Assembly: GCA_963969495.1 (NCBI GenBank)
Contig: OZ018330.1
Location: 66,268,513-66,332,512, forward strand
Origin: Ceratothoa steindachneri
Taxonomy: Eukaryota > Arthropoda > Malacostraca > Isopoda > Cymothoidae
Length of the DNA stretch: 64,000 nucleotides
Direction: 5' to 3'
Shown here piece by piece: positions 56,660-64,000 of this stretch (the stretch's first letter is position 1; every line of letters starts with the position of its first letter). Both the position numbers and the translations under genes were made by a program. A model generated the notes under the pieces. That model was given only the letters and a program-made list of their open reading frames with translations. It ran no database searches and was not told the DNA's origin.

Positions 56660-57567
56660 AGACTATTTATTTCAGATTGGTGCCCCTAATCAAAGATCTG
56701 ATAGCTGCCAGAGGCGTTTCATTTACGAGTTTGAGGGCTCATCTGCTCATTGTAGGAGATATGTGAATCGTCACCTGTTAGAAATCGAGCTGCTTTATTT
56801 TAAGCAGGAATTGCTAGGCTTCATTTTAGATATAGAGACATTGGCATTGGGGTCCAGAGTGAAGAAGAATGTAGCATGAGTCATCGTACTCTGCCACACC
56901 AGTTGCCTGCAGATACCCCCATCAGCGGACTGGTCGACCGAAACTTCCGCAACGGATAGTTTAGTACCTGTTTACCAAGTAGTTTCGCCTAGAACGCAAA
57001 TAAGAAGAATTGCAATAGTCACTACAAATATGTTCTCTATTCCAGAATCAGCCCAGGAAGACGAGGGACCAGAGTTTCCCCTAGTAGATGACCTCATTGT
57101 GAGGGGTCAGCAGGATTAATTTTACGGTATGCAACCTGAGAGAAGAAAAAGGTGTTGCTACCCAAGGACGCGGTTGGAGAACTTAGCAAACTCCTTCCAT
57201 GACTACACAAACGTAGAGACTTCTTAGGTTGTAAACATAGGCACTAATAATATTTTTCCACTAGGTCTGAGGAAGTAATGGCACTTTACTGACAACTTAT
57301 ACAGATCTTGAAGGAAAGTAGTAGCCTTTTTCACGTATCCTACCGAGAATTGAAGCGAGGAGCACTTTTTATGGCAGGGTAAATGTTGTTAATAATTCTT
57401 TAAAAATAATTTTACAGGAGAAAGAAGTGGACTTCATTGATATATGGAACTACTTCTACGAACACAAAGACGTGTCCATGCGAGATGGACTGCACCTCAA
57501 CTTCTCTGGTGCAGCAAGACTTGGACGTGTGTTAACCAATGAAACAACTCTTTTTCAGTCATCTTAA
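56660..57567 (+). pseudogene. SGNH/GDSL-hydrolase-type gene relic with Cys-rich start
   Basis: It begins SCQRRFIYEFEGSSAHCRRY and LEIELLYFKQELL, a Cys-containing block followed by a helix. A linker ends PEFPLVDDLIVRGQQD (about 57068-57118); in SGNH proteins this position is V-G-D-S-I-V-R-G, with the catalytic Ser lost here (DDLIVRG). Then PERRKRCCYPRTRLENLANS, VVNIGTNNI (about 57229-57255, the GxN block), FSRILPRIEARSTFYGRVNV and DFIDIWNYFYEHKDVSMRDG, then LHLNFSGAARLGRVLTNE (57489-57545) with the D-G-x-H catalytic block intact, and a stop at 57567. Two or more frameshifts and stops. I remember such proteins as multi-copy in crustaceans, possibly retroelement-encoded, but this is from memory. 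Confidence 0.65.
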
Positions 57568-59190
57568 ATTTTGAGTCCAGGCTTCACGTAGTAAAAGTGT
57601 ACTACACAAATTCGTTGAATATACATAACAAAATCAATTAGTTAGAACTTTTGTCCAAGTATATTAATTCAATATAATTAGGGTATCCGCGAGCTGGACT
57701 ACCATCAAAAACCATGACTAGTTGGTGATTTTGAAACTTACGGGTACAAAATGTTTTATAAAGTCAGAGAAGGTAGAAAAGGTGCGGTAGTTTTCCTATC
57801 CTTTAAACGAAACCTAGATCATGTCGAGGTACTAGTAGACAACAATAATTTTGTAGGTATATATCATTAATTGTCCAGAGAGACGAGTATCTACATTACA
57901 GATTATTCTTTCAGGACAATTATCACACTTTTCATAATTGAAATCTAATATGGATATATTCATATCTAGCAGATAGGTTAAATATCCATCAAAGTCGGGT
58001 AGTGAATAACAAGGATTAACACATCATCGCTTCTCTGTGTTATTTTTTATTCAAAATGCTTCTAATATTCTTGGTCGAGGAGGCCATGATTGATAACAAT
58101 ATGTAAAATATTTAACTTTTTTTCTTCCTTTGTTAAAAGTGTTATTTCTAGATGTTCCTAAATGAAAGAGTCTATTTTGATCCCCCAAAATTTGTAGGTA
58201 AGCCACTGGATTTCGAAATTTTCCCATTAGGAAAATAATTTTAAGGTATGATGTATTTTGGAAAATGTATAATAATAAAAGATCCCAGGTTTTAATTTTT
58301 TATAGCATGATAGAAAATTGTAATTCATATTTTAAAACAAGAATTGAAGAGTTGTAGAGTAATAGTTTTTTAATGAAACCTTACAAAGCATTCTAAATTT
58401 TATGAGAATTTTTAGAATTTAGTAGAATTTTAGGAATTTTCATTAATGTCCTAGAACTTGCCAATACACTCCCTTGAAAACTTCTAGAACCTCCAGGAAT
58501 ATTACTTTAAAAATCTTCTACTTTGGTTATCAGATTTACTATCAGTTCAACCATAGCTACCATAGTGAACACATCAAAAGAGAAATGTCATCAAACGGCT
58601 GCAATCATTCTTAAGATGCCTTCTCTAAGATCTGTAGGCAGTTAATCAAAACAAACCATTCTCATTGATGTGAGAGCATCTGTGATAATCTATTAAGCTT
58701 ACAATGCATACTTAGATATGACAGTTGCGGACCAAGATAAACACTGGGTACTTTATTTTTCTTGTGAACAATGTAAGAAAACTTTCAAAGGTAAGAAACT
58801 TCAGCTTGTAAACAGTAAAATACTAAATGTCATAAGTGTTTAAGCTATTATGTTTGTTTGTAAGCCAAAAAGAGTAATAACCCCTATATTTTAATTTTAT
58901 AGGATTGTATTGAGGTGAAAGAAGAGCCAAGAAGTTTAGCACTATCACGATTTGCGATGAACCAACTGACAACTCAATCAACTGGTACTTCTTCCTTTTA
59001 GCTTTTCAAAACGTCAAAGTAGCAAACATGCACCTGAGATTTCCTATAACGTTCATTCATCCTCTATCAGTTCGACACACTGCTGATCTCCTTGTACCTA
59101 ATTCTCCATAAAGAAATAAACCACCTTCTGAGAAGACTCCATACTATCTCAAAGAAAGAGACTTTGTTATGACAAAGTCAAATTCCGAGC
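57568..59190. other. AT-rich stretch without a recognised gene
   Basis: Frames are short. The last part (about 58980-59190) may be the N-terminal end of the relic that follows, too decayed to align by eye. Confidence 0.4.
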
Positions 59191-59194
59191 GTTC

Positions 59195-60115
59195 GATTTT
59201 CAGGCTCAAAGAATAGTATTGGATGGATTAAATGTGTATTTCACCAGCCAAAGCTAACGTCAAAAACATTTCTCAAGATTCTTTACTTTTCAAGCTGGGC
59301 CCTAGTACTGCAATGATACTCGTATATCTGGTATGTTTGATGTAATTGATATTACATATAATCCAGATGAGTAGAGACTTGAATGACAGCCTCTCATAAA
59401 GCATTAAGTCTGTACTCGGAATAAGCATCGGTTCCCTTTCCTTTGGCACATTCACTATATCTCATGGCTGGCTACAACAGTGTCATGCTCGTGCTACATG
59501 CTTTAAAATGGAGACTTCAAAATGGTAACATTTTTGATGGGTCTCCATGGAGGTTTTGCCAAGTTTTCATGTCTCTCTGTCTTTGGCACAATAAAGAAAC
59601 CATAGCACAATAGCACATGAAGCACTGGCCACAAAGTACTGAGTTGTCTATTTGGAAGGCCAAATGTTAAGCGGAAAAAATGATAGAGCCTCAAAGATGT
59701 TGTTTTCTCCTTTACCTTTAAATTTCTTTCTCATGAAACAGCTTGTTAAAGCTCTTAACAAAGATACATGAACTTTCAAGCCCCTTCAAAATTTATTTCC
59801 CAAACTCTCTAAGGCAAAGGTGAAAGCTCGTGTTATTAGTTAAAATTTGCAGTATGTACATGAAGATGCACATCCTTGATGCCCATCTCCCAAGTTCAAG
59901 GAGAATATTGGAGCATAATTAGACGAGCAAGGGGAGCGTTTTTTCAAAGTATACTGAACTATGAACATAGATACCAAAGAGTAAACAATGAAAACACGAT
60001 GGGAGACTATATTTGGGGGATTGTACTGGAAAGTGATTTATGTACATTAGACAAGGAAATCGAGAAAAACTGTTTACTTCTAATTTTTTTTACTTATTAT
60101 TCAATTTTGTGTTGA
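59195..60115 (+). pseudogene. Relic of a multi-copy arthropod protein family, copy 1
   Basis: Mixed-frame reading: YCNDTRISGMFDVIDITYNP (about 59311-59365), NPDE-x-RLE, SVPFPLAHSLYLMAGYNSV (about 59430-59490), GDFKMVTFLMGLHGGFAKFS (about 59513-59570), then LMKQLVKALNKD (about 59738-59770) and NLFPKLSKAKVKARV, a deletion, FKENIGA, then LDEQGERFHQ-like text (59900-59950) and YEHRYQRVNNENTMGDYIWG (59963-60025). From memory this order, ending in EQGERFHQD...RYQG...MMADY.W, defines a family of about 600 residues repeated through arthropod genomes; I know no function or formal name. Stops, frameshifts and an internal deletion make it dead. Confidence 0.65.
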
Positions 60116-60369
60116 AATTAAATTGTAAAAATTTAACTGTTTTTTAGCCCTACAATACATGAAATGAAGAAAATTTGTTTATTTTTAGTTAATATTTCAC
60201 CATACAAACCACCAAAACAAAGATTTAAACAAATAATGACTATTTTATATTGTTTTACAATCAAAAGAGTTGGAAAATAAATCTTACTGGCCAGGAACAA
60301 AAGTTGTGTTACATAGTATAATTTTTCAAGATTACAAATAACTGATGAAGCATACGTAAACGATAGCAT

Positions 60370-60520
60370 GCGTGGAAGCTAAGAACTTACGGTGGGCATT
60401 CCGCTGTCTTATGAAAGGAAGCTGCTATAATGTTGGTACAGAGTGTGAATGAGTTAACACTATGGCAAATTAAATAACAATCCATCGAAATACGTGTAAT
60501 TATTTAGTAAATATTTTCAA
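60370..60520 (+). repeat. 3' flank repeat shared with 61590-61730, copy 1
   Basis: Contains attccgctgtcttatg, ctataatgttggtacag, taaattaaataacaa-like and gtgtaattatttag. The counterpart at 61590-61730 reads attcggctgccttatg, gtataatcttggggcag and ctatatgtaattatttag in the same order. It sits at a similar distance after each of the two family relics, so it is probably the shared 3' end of the repeated unit. Confidence 0.7.
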
Positions 60521-60859
60521 TGTAAGCCTTCTCCTTCACCAGCAGAGGTTTCAATAACCTCTCATACTATCTAGCCATGCGGGACAAGCGATCTCGAGAC
60601 AAACCCTGGACGCAAAAGTGGGCATGCCATACATTGTGAATGATGCTATAGCCAGTCGAAACAAAATCATTTTCTCCACTGCATTTGAAGCATGGCTGAT
60701 GAATCAGCTTGTGAAGGCACTTAGTACTGTCAGGGAATGCAATTATCCATATTTTCTGTCTTTTTTTTTGTCTTGTGAGAAAATCAAAGTAGACCTTCAA
60801 ATTTGTGCCTATGTACGTGTATGTAATTTGTCAGAAAGAGGAATGACGAGAAGAAGGCC

Positions 60860-61180
60860 GGGTGTCATTCGTAGCGGTTATACAAAACTTTCTTAAAAAC
60901 AAAAAGACCGATAACTATGAGAATTTGGTCGCTACAATGCTGTTGGCTTTTCGTGATCTTGGATGCAGCATGAGTGAAAAGCTTTATTTTCTGAATAGTT
61001 ACTTTAACCTTTTTCCCGAGAATGGGGAGCGTTTCCACCACATGAGGAAAGGGAGAGCGCTATTAAGGGTAATGAGTCATAAATACTATGGCAAACTACT
61101 GTTGGAGTATCAAGGAGATGATCACGACAAAGTCTTCAAATGCAAGAGCTAGAAGCGTAAATTATTGCCAAAATAGGAAC
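60860..61180 (+). pseudogene. Relic of the same arthropod family, copy 2
   Basis: A long open frame reads SFVAVIQNFLKNKKTDNYEN, LVATMLLAFRDLGCSMSEKL and YFLNSYFNLFPENGERFHH. It shifts frame and continues TMANYCWSIKEM (about 61080-61120). This is the C-terminal third of the family (F-L-G-N..A-E-N-Y..LV..ML..F..LGC-x-MS-K-x-HFL-x-S-x-x-x-x-FPEN...GERFHQD...MADYCW). The segment between FPEN and GERFH is deleted compared with the family. It is less decayed than copy 1 and lies 750 bp downstream in the same orientation. Confidence 0.7.
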
Positions 61181-61589
61181 AATTTGAGGTGTTTTTTTTT
61201 CACCGGTCTTTTTGAATCGCATGATGCACACTGATATTTAGATAAATGGATACTGGATTCAGATTTAACCCTTAGTAATAGATATTTCTATGTTGCGTAT
61301 TTGATTTCTTTTGCCTATATTTCAAATTCTAATATGCATTGTTGTGTCAAGCCTAATTTTAACAGTATAATAATGAACTGCTTAGATAGAACATGATCTT
61401 ATGCAAAAGGTGTACAGATTTCGATAACCAATAAAAAGGTAAATTAAATCTGACTTCATTTTTGAATTCCAAACACCCAATTAGGTAAGAAAAAGTGCCA
61501 GTATAAATGCAATGTATTTTTTCTTCCAGGGTTATTGATTGGCGTGAATGACATGGGACGCGTGTTTAGACTATCTACTACAAGGAAAT

Positions 61590-61730
61590 TTTGTAGGTTG
61601 AGGTAGGGATTCGGCTGCCTTATGCGGGATTCTGGTATAATCTTGGGGCAGAATGGAGAAAAATTGCTGGTATGATAAATTAAATAATAAATTATGGAAC
61701 TATATGTAATTATTTAGAAAGTAGTTTTAA
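61590..61730 (+). repeat. 3' flank repeat, copy 2
   Basis: Partner of 60370-60520; the block order is described there. Confidence 0.7.
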
Positions 61731-62288
61731 GGACTAAATTTCACTACATTATTAAGAATTTAATTTTACTGCGTATGAAAATATTCACTACAGATAATTC
61801 AATGTAAAATTAAATTCTTAATTAGTTGACGACTGGTAGCGAGTATTTTCAGGCAGCGTGACTGTCAACCCAATTTAGTCGTTATTCACTTAGATTAATT
61901 TCCCAAAAGCACTAAAGGAAGTGCAAAAGGGTTTTGCTTAACCCGAAAAAAAATCATTAGCGAAAAAAAAACACAACTAAATATTCGCACAATTCGAATT
62001 TTATTCTCTTCGCTCACTCGGAATAATTCGTTTAACTGAAGTCGAGATTTTAGCACTCTCCTAATTTTAACCTTTCTGCAATTGAGACAATATGGCCTGG
62101 GGGAGATTAGTGAAGCACAGTGACAAAAAAAATAACATAAAATATGTTTTTTTCAAATAAATTCAAAAAGTCCATGAAATAAAGTAAAGAAAATTTGATT
62201 ATAAGTAGCTTATGCAAATAGATTGTTTCCCCAGTTTTCTAATTGTCAGTACCAAACGTCATAAAACCTAGACACTAGTTTAATATGA

Positions 62289-62289
<1 letters not shown>

Positions 62290-62322
<33 letters not shown>
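62290..62322. repeat. (TA)n microsatellite
   Basis: Uninterrupted alternating a/t run of about 33 bp. Confidence 0.95.
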
Positions 62323-62325
<3 letters not shown>

Positions 62326-63270
62326 GTCGTAGGTGAGGTTAGATCTTCTGACCTCCGTTTGCTCTCGGTGTCTCGGAATGGTTGGCTGATAGCACGCAGG
62401 GCAACTCTACATTTGAGCCTTGCCCGTATAATGTAATTAAACCTTGGGTTTCAATAAATCTCTAAGAGTGACTAGTTATGCTTGGCAGAATTAATTCAAA
62501 TATCTAGACGGATCTGTATGTATATCAAACTGAGCGAAAAAAAATAATCTTTGCTACTGTATAAACAAAAATAAAATATTGGGCATGAAAAATAAATAAA
62601 AATAAGATAATGGACATGAAAGATAAATCAAAGCATACACACTCGGCCGCACAGGACCGACAAAAGGGGATTCCAATTCCAGGTGGATGTGCCACCCAAA
62701 GATTCGGCTGCTCGAGAGGAGCACGAGGCGTAGGCGCACTGAACTAGAGTACTTTCCAACAGCCTGGGTTAGGTTTACACAAAAGGCCGATTAGTACTCA
62801 GCCTGTTTGAAGATATTACGGAAAATGCAACCTGTATTCCAATAACCAGCCAGCCTCGAAAGTAGGGATCGAGGGACTATTTGCCGTCGAGGAAGCTAAG
62901 CTCGAGTGATATTTTTTCTCGTTTGTTTCTTTTTTTTGTCTTGGAGCTCTTGGGGTATGGGGAAACCGAGAAAAAGAAGCTATAAGGAAAGACAAAATAA
63001 ACACTCGTAAGGATAACGCAAGCGATCAGGGCATTTGGTCGTATTACAATAATTATGGCCGGGTTTTATTTAAGTACGGAATTATTTAGAGGGAAATGAA
63101 TGTGTTAGTTAATATTTAACAATTATCACAACTTAATTCCTACCTACACTCGGCCAGCAATCAGAGCCTACAGGCCTTGCCTATTGCGACGTCTCCTCTT
63201 AGCACAACACTAATATTCCCAGGCAAATGATTTATTATTTATACAGAGTCGCCGGAAGTGAATTTAGACC

Positions 63271-63272
<2 letters not shown>

Positions 63273-63319
<47 letters not shown>
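63273..63319. repeat. (TA)n microsatellite
   Basis: Uninterrupted alternating a/t run of about 47 bp. Confidence 0.95.
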
Positions 63320-63329
<10 letters not shown>

Positions 63330-63649
63330 TAGGGTGATGCATAAAAGGGGTAAAAAATATTATTTTTGATATTTTGTAGGGGTACCCTTTAATCTGATTA
63401 TTTATGTTCCAAAAACAAAGTATACAGAAAATTGAAGTCAATCGGATGAAATTTAGAGGTTGCTACCAGACTAGAAAAAATGCAAATATTTAGTCAAGTA
63501 TAGCTAGTATCGATGCATAGATGAAACTAGTTTCTACACTAACTATTGAGGTATACATAGTTCTCAGCGCGTTGCCTTTTTTTAAAGTGGAAGTTACCCT
63601 GTAGACCTATCATAACCACTAACAATAATTATTATCTTGGCACTACAAT

Positions 63650-64000
63650 TTATTTCAAAGACATAATTGTTTTTTTGTTTTTGTCTGGTAAGGCAGATCT
63701 GTACTTCTTCACTGTCTGTAGAAGATATTGCTTTTGCTCTTCATCATTTGTGAGAATCTTATTGTATTCTTCCCTTAATTTTACTCCTCGCTCTGCTAAA
63801 TCATTTGTAACTTTCATATTCAAAATTACTTCATTTGCATTCCAATATGCCTCATTAAGGCCCCAGTTTTCAACATTGGTTTCAAGAAAACTGGAAGGCA
63901 GACCAAGAATATCGAAGAATCTTATAGGATGAGAGGTGACAAAATCTTCTAGCTGTCTCAATTCTATAACTTCGGGATCAATAGTAGGCCGTTTAATGTG
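63650..64000 (-). CDS. C-terminal part of an uncharacterised arthropod multi-copy protein, 5' end outside the window
   Basis: The minus strand is open from the right edge to the stop at 63650-63652, about 116 codons, without any stop or frameshift, unlike nearly everything else here. It reads HIKRPTIDPEVIELRQLEDF, VTSHPIRFFDILGLPSSFLE, then MKVTNDLAERGVKLREEYNK and TNDEEQKQYLLQTVKKYRSA, ending NKKTIMSLK. The V-T-N-D-x-A-E-R-G-V-K-L and DEEQKQ-x-LLQ-V-x-x-[HY]-R blocks recur, as I remember, in unnamed multi-copy arthropod proteins. No start codon is claimed, since the frame continues off the edge. It may be a recently active element or a host gene. Confidence 0.6.
   Translation of the reverse strand, partial: HIKRPTIDPEVIELRQLEDFVTSHPIRFFDILGLPSSFLETNVENWGLNEAYWNANEVILNMKVTNDLAERGVKLREEYNKILTNDEEQKQYLLQTVKKYRSALPDKNKKTIMSLK

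Larger units (their letters stand above)
61731..63649. other. Stretch without a recognised gene
   Basis: Contains two (TA)n tracts (listed) and a mixed-composition segment at 62325-62480 with an aataaa, following a (TA)n run. No frame over about 65 codons is convincing. Confidence 0.4.

Overview
This window looks like AT-rich, repeat-dominated nuclear DNA of an arthropod. A decapod crustacean is my best guess, but only a guess: it rests on the mix of element families, many long (TA)n microsatellites, and protein families I remember as multi-copy in arthropods. There are no operons, rRNA or convincing tRNA genes, and no host gene with a clear intact exon structure. Nearly everything recognisable is transposable-element DNA, most of it broken by stops, frameshifts, deletions and later insertions. 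Family assignments come from reading conserved motifs by eye; no search was run.

Layout. 0-4 kb: the tail of a non-LTR reverse transcriptase, then a decayed copy of a Cys-rich transposase-like arthropod family. 4.2-8 kb: a hAT element with both terminal inverted repeats (TIRs), a near-perfect 8-bp duplication and a dead BED/GTF2IRD2-type transposase. 10.8-15.1 kb: a second hAT, split by a complete 1.3-kb mariner. 16.3-16.8 kb: a long near-perfect hairpin beside a Penelope-like (PLE) GIY-YIG remnant. 17.4-21 kb: a third BED-hAT flanked by tRNA-derived SINE copies. 24.1-24.9 kb: two PLE 3' ends in head-to-head inversion, each carrying a 43-nt hammerhead-ribozyme-like motif. 25.3-28.4 kb: a decayed Ty3/gypsy element whose integrase zinc-finger-like segment lies before RT (Gmr1-like order).

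29.9-36.5 kb: a GC-rich 5.7-kb I-like non-LTR retrotransposon, bounded by a perfect 13-bp target duplication, sits inside the C-terminal coding end of a Tc1-like transposase. 37.8-40.8 kb: a Jockey/I-like remnant (RT, then RNase H) split by an RTE-like remnant, itself interrupted. 43-47 kb: two mariner remnants. 51-57.6 kb: a 3-unit tandem repeat, an LTR-like segment, a Tip100-like hAT frame and an SGNH-hydrolase-type relic. 59-64 kb: two adjacent relics of one arthropod multi-copy family sharing a 3' flank, and at the right edge the undamaged C-terminal end of another.

The value of the window is stratigraphic: at least three nested insertions can be ordered in time, and two catalytic-RNA candidates can be tested.
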